A DNA stretch of 64,000 nucleotides, from assembly GCF_014356525.2 (NCBI RefSeq), contig NC_052505.1, positions 15,248,635-15,312,634 of the forward strand, in the 5' to 3' direction. This document shows, one piece after another, positions 44,616 to 54,604 of this stretch (its first letter is position 1; the number at the start of each line of letters is the position of its first letter). The DNA comes from Nilaparvata lugens. Lineage: Eukaryota > Arthropoda > Insecta > Hemiptera > Delphacidae. The translations under genes were made by a program, and so were the position numbers. The notes under the pieces were generated by a model. The model saw only the letters and a program-made list of their open reading frames with translations, did no database searches and had not been told where the DNA came from.

Positions 44616-44976
44616 CCTCACTATACCCTGGAGAGCTAATGATGGAATAAGATAGGCCTACATTGTGCTCGGAAACCACAGTTTTTTCCAACAAAGCTTC
44701 TGCAGTGCCTTATTTCGAATACATTTGGTTTTGCGCGTGGAGGGAAATTTTCCGGCCGGGAGGGATATTTGGAGTCGCGTGCGGCGGTTTGCTGGCAGAC
44801 GTGAGCGAGAGGCGGCAGTCGAGTGGCGGCGGCCGCTGGAGAAGGTGGTCGGATGCTAGTGGCGCGTGCTGGTGCGTGCGTGGTGTGTGTGCGTGTGTCT
44901 GTGATGTGGAGTGCGTGTGGCATGTGCCATCAGCCATGCGGATTATAGCAGCAGCGGATTCACCAACACAACCAGC
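44616..44976 (+). promoter_or_regulatory. MPDZ-like: GC/CpG-rich candidate alternative promoter and 5' UTR
   Basis: About 44710-44960 is the most CpG-rich stretch of the window (ttttgcgcgtggaggg, ttttccggccggga, gagtggcggcggccgctgga) within an AT-rich genome, and leads directly into a good start codon. No TATA box is evident; 'tgcagtgcc' near 44701 could be an initiator. Several upstream ATGs lie out of frame, and an in-frame TGA at 44902-44904 separates the leader from the start codon. Role inferred from composition and position. Confidence 0.6.
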
Positions 44977-45019
44977 ATGGAGACTATCAGCGAGGACGCT
45001 GAGAGCGAGTACGAACTAG
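44977..45019 (+). CDS. MPDZ-like: Candidate alternative first coding exon of the MPDZ/PATJ-like gene
   Basis: ATG in strong Kozak context (A at -3, G at +4), 14 codons (METISEDAESEYEL) plus one base, then donor gtgcgtgt. An in-frame stop at 44902 excludes N-terminal extension. The phase (1) equals that of exon 19562-19652, and both end in an acidic segment with an aromatic residue. This exon could therefore replace everything upstream and splice to the same PDZ exon, giving a short isoform with only the C-terminal PDZ domains. It could also be the first exon of an unrelated gene. No downstream exon was identified before 64000. Confidence 0.6.
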
Positions 45020-45610
45020 GTGCGTGTCAAGTAAACAAACAAAATATGCCCCAATTTCTGGTGCCTGATGCCAAAATTATTTTGTACTCATACTCTTGTC
45101 TGCTGTGTGTGAAATACCATAGAAAAAAGGTTACCAATAACAGTCAACATACATGTTGTGTGCTTGTGCTAATTGTGCAAGTAAACAAACAAATATGCCC
45201 CAATTTCTTGTGCCTGCCAAAATTATTTGTACTCTCAATGTTTGTTGGCGTGTATTGTGTGAGCTACCATAGAAAAAGGTTATCAATAGCCAACATACAC
45301 ATTGTGTGCTTGTGTTAATTGGGGAAGTAAACAAACTAAATATGCCCCAATTTCTGATGCCTGCCAAAATCATCCTAATATGCAGATATTCCTCACACTA
45401 GTTATCTGTTGGTGTGTAGTTTGTAAGCTACCATAGAAAAAAGGTTATCAATAGCCAACATACACATTGTGTGCTTGTGTTAATTGGGGAAGTAAACAAA
45501 CGAGATATGCCCCAATTTCTGGTGCCTGCCAAAATTATTCGTACTCAGAATCTTCTACCATAGAAAAAGGGTTATCAATAACAGCCAACACACGTGCTGT
45601 GTGTTTGTGC
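45020..45610. repeat. Minisatellite immediately after the donor site, ~4 units
   Basis: Units of about 130-165 bp share 'aagtaaacaaac.aa.atatgccccaatttc', 'gtgcctgccaaaatt', 'taccatagaaaaa.ggttatcaat' and 'tgtgtgcttgtg'. The first unit starts at the intron's first base. Confidence 0.9.
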
Positions 45611-46670
45611 TAGGTAATTATTAAGTTGATGATTGTATGGAAAGAATGAAAGAAAAAAAGCTTCAAGATCAAGATTCTTTATTTGACAGAACATTTTACA
45701 AAATTGACAAATCATTGTACATAATCATTATAATATACATACAAAATTTTATAATAAAATTTATAAGTACGTCATATTCAAAAATTCTTCATTGGTTCTT
45801 CAACAACAATAAATATACAAAAAACAAAACTTTCAGCAAAAATATAAGAAACCAATCATCTGCAAGGAAAATCCTGTGCGCAGGTGAGAGTTGCTTATAC
45901 AAATTCGATATGAGTCATTAAGAACTTACAAAAGATGAAATAAAAAATTATACAGTATAATATTGAATAAAAGAAGATGATGAATAAGTGGAATAAGGGT
46001 GGAAGAAAAATAGAAAGAAGGAGAAAAGAAAGAATGAAAGAGAAAGATGTCAAACATACTATTGAAACAAAGATAAGAGTCACTCAAAAAGAATATCCTC
46101 GATTTTACTGGTAATTATCCATTCAATAGTTCTTTTTTATCCAATGTAACATAATTTCGATTAATATGCTCCGTAAGGTTATCTGGAATTTCATTGTTAT
46201 ATTATTATATATAAAAATATAATAAAGAAAAGAATTGGCTTGCACACGTACAGGATGGGAAATTCACGAATGACGTCTAAACTACTCAACTGATTAACTT
46301 GAAATTTTGCATACAGATTTATAATTTACCGAGGATGAATAATTTAAATTTTTCAAGACTTCAGTGGTTCAAGTTATTTTGTTCAGAAAATATATTTTTA
46401 ATGTTTAGATATTAAATTTAATAGTTGAGATTATGAAAATAATTAAGAACTGAAAATTTTGTGAAGTGAACAACTACAAGACTTAACCTATTTCGGACCA
46501 TGTGTAACCTTATCTGAATTTGGGAGAGGAATAGCATAAGGTTACCTTATTTTCCCCTCCCTATCATTTTTGATGATGACTCTTGTTGTATGAACCAATA
46601 AAGAATAAAAACTGAGTTTATTATAATTCTACATTGTTAAAAAATTATCTGGCAACGTCACAGAGATAGA
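45611..46670. repeat. Retroelement tails, Helitron-like 5' piece and left part of a split MITE-1
   Basis: 45660-45950 has 'gattctttatttgacagaac', a minus-oriented retroelement tail. 46205-46385 ('aaagaattggcttgcacacg', 'gattaacttgaaattttgca', 'ttcaagacttcagtggttca') matches 54980-55140 and 58786-58970. 46440-46610 is the 'gggagaggaatagcataagg' tail. 46620-46670 ('ctacattgttaaaaaattat', 'ggcaacgtcacagagataga') is MITE-1 up to the LINE insertion. Confidence 0.55.
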
Positions 46671-49600
46671 CTTACTTTTACTTTTTCGTGTCCGGTCTTT
46701 CAAATTTTTCCAGCCCAGAAGTGGGCCAGGTCCTCCGCAACTGCATTCCCTCTCCAGAGGTCGTCATTCGTGCAGTGAACAGGGCACAGTGGGCACTGTG
46801 TGAGGTGGTCGATGTCCTGTGCCTCTCCGCAGTCACAGTAGATATCGTCCTCCGCTAAGTAGCCCCACCTCGCTAGGTTGGTCTTCACAGGGGCCACGCC
46901 AGTTCTTATCCTATTTAGCGCCCTCCAGGATTTCCATGGCAGACTGGTTCCAGTGGTCTCAGGATCCCGGAGTGGGTACCAGTCTGGAGGTTCTGGCTGT
47001 GTGAACCTCATGAAACTTCTCCTGGATTTGAGTCGGCTGCGCGATGGCTCCAGCTGACCGTGCATCACATGCCTCTCATCGAAGGTCTGTTTGAACCTCT
47101 CCAGGTATTCGTGGTTGGCTCTTCTGATCTTGGGAGTGTTCATTCCTGCAGCCCTGTAGAGTTTGTCGATGGGAGTTGGTTTCATGCAGCTGGTTGCAAT
47201 GCGACACGTCTCGTTAAGGGATGTATCAACCTTCTTTGTGTGGGCTGACCGACACCAGACGGGGCAGGCATATTCCCCAACAGAGAAGCAGAGAGCCTTT
47301 CCTGATGTCAGGAGCACGCTGGGATTTGCTCCCCATTGGCTGCTGCATAGCTTCCTGATGATGTTGTTCCTGGAGTTGACTTTTGATGATGTATTCTGAC
47401 AGTGCTGTTTGTATGTCAAAGTTCGGTCCAGGGTCACGCCAAGATATTTTGGTGAGTCGGTGTGTTCCAGGGCCTTGCCCTCCCAGGTAACGTTCAGTCT
47501 TCTCCTAGCCTCCCTGGATCTTAGGTGGAAGGCGCATACCTGTGTTTTCCCTGGGTTTGGTTTGAGGTGACTCTCCTTGTAGTAGGTTGATATTTCCTCC
47601 AATGCATGAGTCAGTCTTTGTTCCACTCCTTCAAAAGAACGATCTCTGACCAATATAGCCAGATCATCGGCGTACAGGAAGTGGAGAGCATTGGGTGTGA
47701 TGGGCTGGTCATTTGTGTAGACATTGAAGAGCAGCGGTGCCAAAACGCTCCCTTGGGGTAGACCGTTCTTCTGGATTCTCCAACGACTCTTTTTTCCATT
47801 CAAGCAGACATAGAATCGTCGGTTCTGAAGGAGGGTACGGATGGTACTTGTGAGGTGCTTGTCTCCCGTCATCTTGTAAACCCTGGAGAGCAAAAGATTA
47901 TGGTTGACTGTGTCATATGCTGCTGTTAGGTCTATTAGAGCCATGCCTGTGACGACACCTTCCTCAAACCCATTCTCAATTTGCTCAGTGAGGTTCAATA
48001 TCTGGCTTGTACAAGATTTACCTGGCCGGAATCCTGCCTGCTGTGGGATGAGCCTCCCCTCAAAGAACCGCACAACGCGCTGAAAAATCACATGCTCATA
48101 GAGCTTGAAAAGATGGCACAGAAGTGAAATTGGCCGGTAGCTGGAGTCAGAGTCTGCAGGTTTACCTGGTTTCAGAAGTGCGATGACCTTTGCTTTCCTC
48201 CAGGCTTTGGGGAGGGACAGCGATGACAGGCAGCTATTAAAAAGGTTTAGGAGCCAATTTTTAGCCCCAGTTCCAAATTGTTTGATTTGTTCGGTGCAGA
48301 TGTCATCCTCTCCTGCAGCCTTCCCATTCTTCAGTTGGGTTATTGCTCTCTCCAGCTCGTCCATTTGGATGGGTTCCTCCAGTAACTTGGGGTCTGGCTG
48401 TTCTTGTTGCTCCATTTTGAACTTCTTTGCTCGGCCCTCTGTCTTTCCATTCAGGAGCAGCCGGTGTGCAACTTGGTTTGCTGTTACCTTACCAGAGTGT
48501 GGAGTTGTTCCTTTGTCGCCACTGAGTCTTTTCAGCAGGTTCCATGCAATCTTGCTGCTATGTGTCATGTCCATGCCTTCGAGGGTCTCAATCCACTTGG
48601 CTTGTCTGGCTTCACTTGTCATCCACATGATTTCTTCTCCAAGTGCAATGGTGTCATCGTTGAATGGGTCCTCCTCATAGCATTGCTGGTATTCAGTAAG
48701 TGCATCCTTCATTTCAGTGGTTACGCCGGGGATGTATCGTTGTCTGCATCCTTGTGGGATGTGCTTGCATGACACCTCTCTTAGGCACTGCACAAACCTG
48801 TCATAGTTCTGCGGAGTTGGTGGGATTTCAGCCACAGCCTGGTCCAGGTCTTTGGCAAAAGCGTTCCAGCAAGCCTTTCTGAAGTTGAAGCGCCTCCTAT
48901 AAGGTATAACATGTGTCTTCACAGCAGAGTAAACTTTGATGCCAATGGGTCGATGCTGGCTCCTTGGGATGGGATCATACACAACTCTTTCACACTCAGC
49001 TGACACTCTACTTGTGACAAAACACAGGTCTGGGTTGTAGCCACGCCTCCAGGCACGGCTGTTGAAGGAGTGTGGGAGTTTGTGGTCGTGCAGTAGAGAT
49101 AGGTTGTTCGTCTCAGCCCACTCTTCTAATTTGTGTCCATTTGGGTCTGTGTTGTCGTAGCCCCAAGAGGTGGAGTGGCAGTTGAAATCTCCAACCACAA
49201 ACTGGATCTTTTGAGCATGAAAGTTGTTTGTTGGTTCAAGAGAGAGGTCCCTGCTGGGTGGCTTGTAGATGGATGACACAGTACAGTTGCTGAGTTCTAC
49301 TGTGATGAATTCTATGTCGTCTTGTTGTTTTGTGTCAGTGGATGTGATGGTGAAATCGCTTCTGGTGAACATAGCACTGCCGTAGGCTTTGTGTGGAATC
49401 TCAGCAACTAGAGTCATTCCCTGAATTCGAGGTCGGGCACTGTTTTCGTCCCTGTGTGTTTCTTGTAGGCACAGTACATCTATTTTCTGTTCACTGCATA
49501 GTAATGCTAAAATATCCTCTTTAGATCTAGATAAGCCTTCAACATTAAAGCTTACTATCGTCAAAAATGGGCCTGATGTTCCGTTGTGCATTTATTTGAA

Positions 49601-49726
49601 AGTCCGGTGGTAGAAGGATTGGCCGTCACTATATAAGTGACGTTTCCAGGGGACGCCGGCAAAAAACTTTTCGTATATAGCTTGGTAATTGCTTTTTGCT
49701 CGCGTGGAGGCTCCTTCTATGTCCCC
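46671..49726 (-). mobile_element. Compact, apparently full-length non-LTR retrotransposon with 12-bp TSD
   Basis: 3056 bp between direct repeats cacagagataga (46659-46670 and 49727-49738). Read on the minus strand: a ~135-nt leader starting tgggggacatagaaggagcc, a single 963-codon ORF, and a 29-nt 3' UTR ending in an A-rich repeat (aaaaagtaaaagtaag). The target is a MITE-1 copy whose halves (46620-46670, 49739-49830) are contiguous after removal. An open ORF and perfect TSD indicate a recent insertion. A 5' truncation of a larger two-ORF element cannot be excluded. Confidence 0.9.
46700..49591 (-). CDS. Endonuclease/reverse transcriptase of the non-LTR retrotransposon
   Basis: 963 residues, starting MHNGTSGPFLTIVSFNVEGL. 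An N-terminal APE-type endonuclease (~1-230) shows FNVEG, LCLQETHRD, VVGDFNCHS and SQHRPIGI; the last motif is usually S-D-H, so the Asp is replaced by Gln here. The reverse transcriptase (~430-720) has KNGKAAGEDDICTEQIK, YRPISLL, AGFRPGKSC, DLTAAYDTV (catalytic Asp pair), GLPQGSVLAPLLFN (~residue 610) and FLYADDLAIL (~residue 640). The C-terminal Cys/His motif CDCGEAQDIDHLTQCPLC (C-x-C-x7-H-x3-C-x2-C) is near residue 915-935. These nick target DNA and copy the element's RNA by target-primed reverse transcription. The clade (Jockey-, RTE- or CR1-related) was not settled. ORFs inside it on the other strand are shadows. Confidence 0.95.
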   Translation of the reverse strand: MHNGTSGPFLTIVSFNVEGLSRSKEDILALLCSEQKIDVLCLQETHRDENSARPRIQGMTLVAEIPHKAYGSAMFTRSDFTITSTDTKQQDDIEFITVELSNCTVSSIYKPPSRDLSLEPTNNFHAQKIQFVVGDFNCHSTSWGYDNTDPNGHKLEEWAETNNLSLLHDHKLPHSFNSRAWRRGYNPDLCFVTSRVSAECERVVYDPIPRSQHRPIGIKVYSAVKTHVIPYRRRFNFRKACWNAFAKDLDQAVAEIPPTPQNYDRFVQCLREVSCKHIPQGCRQRYIPGVTTEMKDALTEYQQCYEEDPFNDDTIALGEEIMWMTSEARQAKWIETLEGMDMTHSSKIAWNLLKRLSGDKGTTPHSGKVTANQVAHRLLLNGKTEGRAKKFKMEQQEQPDPKLLEEPIQMDELERAITQLKNGKAAGEDDICTEQIKQFGTGAKNWLLNLFNSCLSSLSLPKAWRKAKVIALLKPGKPADSDSSYRPISLLCHLFKLYEHVIFQRVVRFFEGRLIPQQAGFRPGKSCTSQILNLTEQIENGFEEGVVTGMALIDLTAAYDTVNHNLLLSRVYKMTGDKHLTSTIRTLLQNRRFYVCLNGKKSRWRIQKNGLPQGSVLAPLLFNVYTNDQPITPNALHFLYADDLAILVRDRSFEGVEQRLTHALEEISTYYKESHLKPNPGKTQVCAFHLRSREARRRLNVTWEGKALEHTDSPKYLGVTLDRTLTYKQHCQNTSSKVNSRNNIIRKLCSSQWGANPSVLLTSGKALCFSVGEYACPVWCRSAHTKKVDTSLNETCRIATSCMKPTPIDKLYRAAGMNTPKIRRANHEYLERFKQTFDERHVMHGQLEPSRSRLKSRRSFMRFTQPEPPDWYPLRDPETTGTSLPWKSWRALNRIRTGVAPVKTNLARWGYLAEDDIYCDCGEAQDIDHLTQCPLCPVHCTNDDLWRGNAVAEDLAHFWAGKI

Positions 49727-49830
49727 CACAGAGATAGAAACTGATAGCGCTATCTGCTTTGTCTAATGATCGAGAAGGATAGAAACCAATGTTAATCAAA
49801 TATGGCCATTACAACTTGGTCCTCACTTTT
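49727..49830. mobile_element. Right part of the MITE-1 copy split by the retrotransposon
   Basis: Continues 'gatagcgctatctgctttgt' and ends near 'atggccattacaacttggtcctcact', the decayed MITE-1 right terminus. Confidence 0.75.
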
Positions 49831-50955
49831 TTACTTTCCTTGCCCTACTACCATAGGTAAGGAAAGTATTGCTTTCCAAAAAAAATTTAGGTACCCCAAT
49901 TTCAAGTTTTCTATACGTTTCAAGGTCCCCTGAGTCCAAAAACATGATTTTTGGGTGTTGGTCTGTGTGTGTGTGTGTGTGTATGTGTGTGTGTGTGTGT
50001 GTGGTGTATGTATGTGTAACACGATAACTCCATTCCTAATTAACCGATTGACTTGAAATTTTAAACTTAAGGTCCTTATACCATGAGGACCCGACAATAA
50101 GAAATTCAATAAAATTCAATTCAAGATGGCGGAAAAAATGGCGGATAATTACTAAAAAACCATGTTTTTCACGATTTTCTCAAAAACGGCTCTAACGATT
50201 TTCTTCAAATTTATACCATGGATAGCTATTTATAAGCCCTATCAACTGACATGAGTCTTATTTCTAGGAAAATTGCAGGAGCTGCGTAATATTCTCGAGA
50301 AAAATGGCGGATAATTACTAAAAAACCATGTTTTTCACGATTTTCTCAAAAACGGCTCTAACGATTTTCTTCAAATTTATACCATGGATAGCTATTTATA
50401 AGCCCTATCAACTGACATGAGTCTTATTTCTAGGAAAATTGCAGGAGCTGCGTAATATTCTCGAGAAAAATGGCGGATAATTACTGAAAAACCATGTTTT
50501 TCACGATTTTCTCAAAAATTACTCGACTGATTTATTTCAAATTCATACTCCGTATAGTTATTTATCAGCCCCATCAACTGGCATGAGTCTCCTCTCTGGG
50601 AAACTAATGGGGGGTTCACCCCATCCTTGAGAAATGTACTTTGTAACCTCCTTCTCGTGCATGAGGTAGGTAGGTAGAGCAGTCTATAAAAATAACACAT
50701 AGTCGAGATATTTCATCTGTAGAACAGCTGTTTTGACGACTTTTAAAAAATCATCGGATTTCACAATTTACACAAAGGAAAAAGTACTCTGAAAACTATA
50801 AGTATATACACACATATACAGTAGTCCAATCGTAGTTTCAAATAATTATGTTGCCGCCAATCGTCATTATGTTATTTCTCTAAATTATTATCGTTTAAGA
50901 ATGAGGCTCCCAGTTCAATGAGCAAGGAAAGTTGTGTGAGTGTACCACACCAGAT
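49831..50955. repeat. Repeat family Z copy 3, with internal direct duplication
   Basis: 'ctttccttgccctactaccat' to 'gtgtaccacaccag'. The (TG)n tract at 49970-50002 is interrupted. The ~180-bp block 'aaaatggcggataattacta ... cgtaatattctcgaga' is repeated in tandem (about 50116-50295 and 50299-50470). No ORF. Confidence 0.75.
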
Positions 50956-50964
50956 TTTTTTCTA

Positions 50965-51475
50965 TAGCTCTACAGCCCATTGTGGGCTTTGGCCTCCTCC
51001 ACAACATTCCTCCAAACGTTTCTATCCATTATAAATCCTCTATAACCCATCCTTATCAAATCATCCCTTATCTCATCCTCCCATCGTATTCTTGATCTGC
51101 CTTGTTTTCTTCTTGAGTGAAGCTTCTCTTTAAGCACTATTTTTGGCATTCTGGTTTCATCCATCCTATAAATATGTCCGAACCACCTTAGTCTCTGTGC
51201 CTTTATGAAGCGTACTATTACTACGGCCTTTTATTAATAGTTCAAGTTCATCATTGATTCTCCTTCTCCACTCTTCTCCTTCTTTAACAGGACCGTACAT
51301 TTTTCTAAGCACCTTTCGTTCAAATACACTTAAATTATGTTGGTCTTCCTTAGTCAAAGTCCATGATCCAGAGCCATAGGTAACTACAGGTCTTATAAGG
51401 GTTTCATAAATCTTAAGCTTGCTGCTTCTACTGATGAGCCAGTTCTTTAGAAGCTTCATGTTGCTGTAGTATGCT
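50965..51475 (-). pseudogene. Reverse transcriptase C-terminal fragment (RTE/R4-like), frameshifted
   Basis: The minus strand reads MKLLKNWLISRSSKLKIYET, LIRPVVTYGSGSWTLTKEDQ and FERKVLRKMYGPV..GEEWRRR, then a frameshift and MDETRMPKIVLKEKLHSRRK, IRWEDEIRDDLIRMGYRGF and VWRNVVEEAKAHNGL up to the 3' end near 50965. This is the C-terminus of an ORF2-type protein. It sits directly against the end of family Z copy 3. Confidence 0.8.
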
Positions 51476-52103
51476 CTATTTCCCGATGGTACTCACTTTA
51501 GGCCTATTTTTTTGCATTCTCCCAAATATGCTGATAGCCCCAAAAATCATTTGAATACTAGGGACGTTTATCAGGACTCGAATTCTTGAAGCGTTTTGGA
51601 CGATGATCGTCAAGTGTGATAGCATAATCTCATTCCAGTGGATGGTTTGTAATGGCAACGAGGACCTAGTAAATTCAATGGTGGTTGTATGATTGTGGTC
51701 TGATCTGAATTAGGTTATTCTAGATGGCTGTGGCACGTAATCTTGACAGTGGAGAGGAGGTACGATACCTCAGGGACTCAGGGAATAACACGTAATGGCA
51801 TACGTGCTAGAGTAAAGGGGTCCTTGGCGAGGGGGGGGGGTGGTTGTGGAGCATCCCTCAGGGAATCAGTTGACTGCTCTCAAATGTATTTGCACATTTG
51901 TTCTATGCTTGGTCGAAATCTCTGACCCACTAGTTTTCAACTGTATGAAAATCTAATTTGCTTCTATCTTCAATCTAGTACTAGTACAAAATCTACACTT
52001 AGTGCCGTTTGCATAGTTTCAGTTTAAACTGAACTTCATTCTAAACTGGATTTAATCCATATCAAGTCTCGTTCGCTAAAATGTGGTTCATTCTGAGTTT
52101 AAG
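51476..52103. other. No gene seen
   Basis: Unique-looking sequence with a G-run (51831-51841). No ORF of note. Confidence 0.4.
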
Positions 52104-52359
52104 CATAGAGAAACAATAACGTAAGTAGATATCCCATGGTATAGGGAGTTTATGTCGTAACTTTTACTGTTATCTCAAGCTAATTACTGTCGATTTTTAC
52201 TGTTTTGTTGGGGTGAGAGTGTACAATATGAGAGACTACCAGTGTCACACAGCTTCACGGAAAAGAGTTACATGAACTATAGGCTTGAGATAACAGTAAA
52301 AGTTACGACATAAGCTCCCTATACCATGGGATATCTACTTACGCTATTGTTTCTCTATG
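52104..52359. mobile_element. MITE-2 copy D, 7-bp TSD
   Basis: catagagaaacaataacgta ... tattgtttctctatg, 256 bp, with gtttaag at 52097-52103 and 52360-52366. The centre is shorter than in the other copies. Confidence 0.9.
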
Positions 52360-52983
52360 GTTTAAGCCACCAGCTGATAATATTCAGTTTAAGCAATGAC
52401 TGTGCAAACGGCCCTTTGTGTCTTCATTACTATCTTTTTAATCACAGATCACTAGAAGTAGAACTGTAATGCTTATTGAGAAACTAGTCTTTCATCCTAG
52501 TTATTCCCGAAGTACATTCTTGGGAAACGTTTATCTTCATTCTAGTATGAGCTCAAAATCTTTCTTCATGACCTTATTCCTCCGGTGAAATACCTACGTA
52601 ACTTACTTTCTTGGTAGGCCTCTGTCGGAATCAATCGACAGAATAGAATAATCAATTCCTCATCAATTATTTGTTAATTTTAATTACCATAATACACAAA
52701 TCATATACATAATCAGGAAAGGACCAACAGGTCTAGCCCAAAACTGTTCCCTTGCCGAATTTTGTTAGCAGTATGTCCAAAAAGTAGGTTATGATGCTTC
52801 ACTTCATTATGTGTGCCTGATAAAGAAAGAAAATAACCTACAGTTTCTTTCGAGAAGCTAGGAGAATTCTTTGGAATGGAAGATAAAAATCTTAAATTTT
52901 AACCTTCCAATGGAAATTGGAGAAATTTTATTCCTAGACAATTTGACTACCCTAAACTCTTTCATCATGAACAATCATGTCTA

Positions 52984-53198
52984 TAGTGAGGTCCACTTTA
53001 TAATGACAGTATTTGATCAACTTTGGCTTTGCTATCCTTATCTATCATTCGACAAAGCTGGTGGTACTATCCTTTTCTAGGTTCACAACAATGCAAATTA
53101 TGTTTTTGACAGTGTAGAAATATAATTAATTGATGCAGAGAATTGGCATCGCTATTCTCCTATCTTTATCCACTGCCATTATAAAGTGGACCTCACTA
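52984..53198. mobile_element. Short MITE-1 copy (215 bp)
   Basis: TAGTGAGGTCCACTTTATAA ... cattataaagtggacctcacta with TA on both sides. It has a large internal deletion relative to 5559. Both termini carry the same change (cacttta / taaagtg). Confidence 0.85.
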
Positions 53199-54600
53199 TA
53201 CTTTGTTGAATCATTACATTGAAGTGTAATTCCCAATGATAATTTAGATTTGTTTACTCTAACAAGCTGTTTATTTTTGTAGTTTGACAATAATTTTAGG
53301 CTACATATAAATATCATATAAATAATGTTTGTTTTTTAACTTATCACGAATCAAATAGAAATTAAAATTCTCAAGAATAATTCTGACTTTTCCAATCTCA
53401 CAAACCGTAAAAATTAATACAAAACATGAAATGAAATTGATCACTAGGAGTTTTGTACTGGCATCTTACTATAATCATACTGTTTCAACCATTTACAATC
53501 AAGAATCTTCGCAATCGTAATAGCAGGCATACTTGGCCATTTCTTGAAAACAAGACGACTGTCATTGGTTAGAATTGTTCCGTTCTACAAAATGGTGCCT
53601 GTGTAACTCCTTATTCGTGAACGACCAATGAGAGTGAAGGGGCGTCTACTACAAAGGTGTTAGTCGCTTATGATTGGTCGAAGAGTTTTGGAAGTTGGAA
53701 AACTAAAAGCTATGAGAGATTTGATGAAAATAAAACAGTTGAAGTAAGCAATATGCGCCAAGAGGGATATTTGATTGATATTAGTACCGTATTTGTTCGA
53801 TAGAATGCAGCAGGTTATGGTACAATATTTTTGTTATGGACTAATAAAATTGGAGGTTATAATACTGAGGGTGATGCTCATATAATCTCTTAGCCTTTTG
53901 CGTAGGTAATGAGTGAGAGGGATGATGATGAGAGATGACGAGTACTTTTTAGGTAGTCGGGGACCGACGGTTTATCGTCACCTCCGAAAGACGGGGATAT
54001 CTCGACCTTATTCTACAGAAGGTATTAGTAGCTTATGGAGGGGTGCATACCCCCAAGAAATATTGGAAGCGTTATTAAATATAGGTATAGTATGATTCAG
54101 AAAGTAACAGAATTGGAAATCATTGTTCAGCTTCAAGATGCAGTACAGAATAATTGGTTTCTTCATTGAGGAGTTTCACTGTCTCTATTCATTGAAATCA
54201 ATTAGCTGAACAATAAATTAAATTTTAGAATTTTCAAGTATCAGTTGCTCTTTTCTACGTATAGACACAAGATGAAGATGATAGAAGATAGTATAGAATA
54301 AAACATAATATAATCAATTTAATTTGTTTTCTTTGTTATCGATTGAAGTAATTTAATACGATCTATTATCAAATAATGTTGATCATTGAACAGTTTACAA
54401 TCTCCTGTAGATATAAGGAATGCAAAGAGTACAACTCCAGTGTATCAAAGTATAACGGTTAAAATCGAAATATTTCTAATTGTGGTTGGCCCAATAATTG
54501 GATGGCGTTCCTTTTACAAACTGTAATCTGCATATTTCATATTTAGAAGCACCCGGGCGCTGCTGCATGTAGATGTGTTATTATTTATTCTATTAGCATT
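53199..54600. other. Mostly unassigned; SINE body relic
   Basis: About 53950-54010 ('gtcggggaccgacggtttat', 'ccgaaagacggggatatctc') resembles the body of the SINE relic at 11557. No gene seen. Confidence 0.4.
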
Positions 54601-54604
54601 TTAT

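Noticed and set aside
44663..45019. 118-aa ORF through the CpG island
   Set aside because: Its frame differs from the Kozak-context ATG exon, its product is low-complexity Cys/Trp/Arg, and it reads across the donor. Likely an artefact of GC-rich sequence lacking stops.
46819..48882. Several + strand ORFs of 60-165 aa
   Set aside because: Antisense shadows of the retrotransposon ORF on the minus strand.
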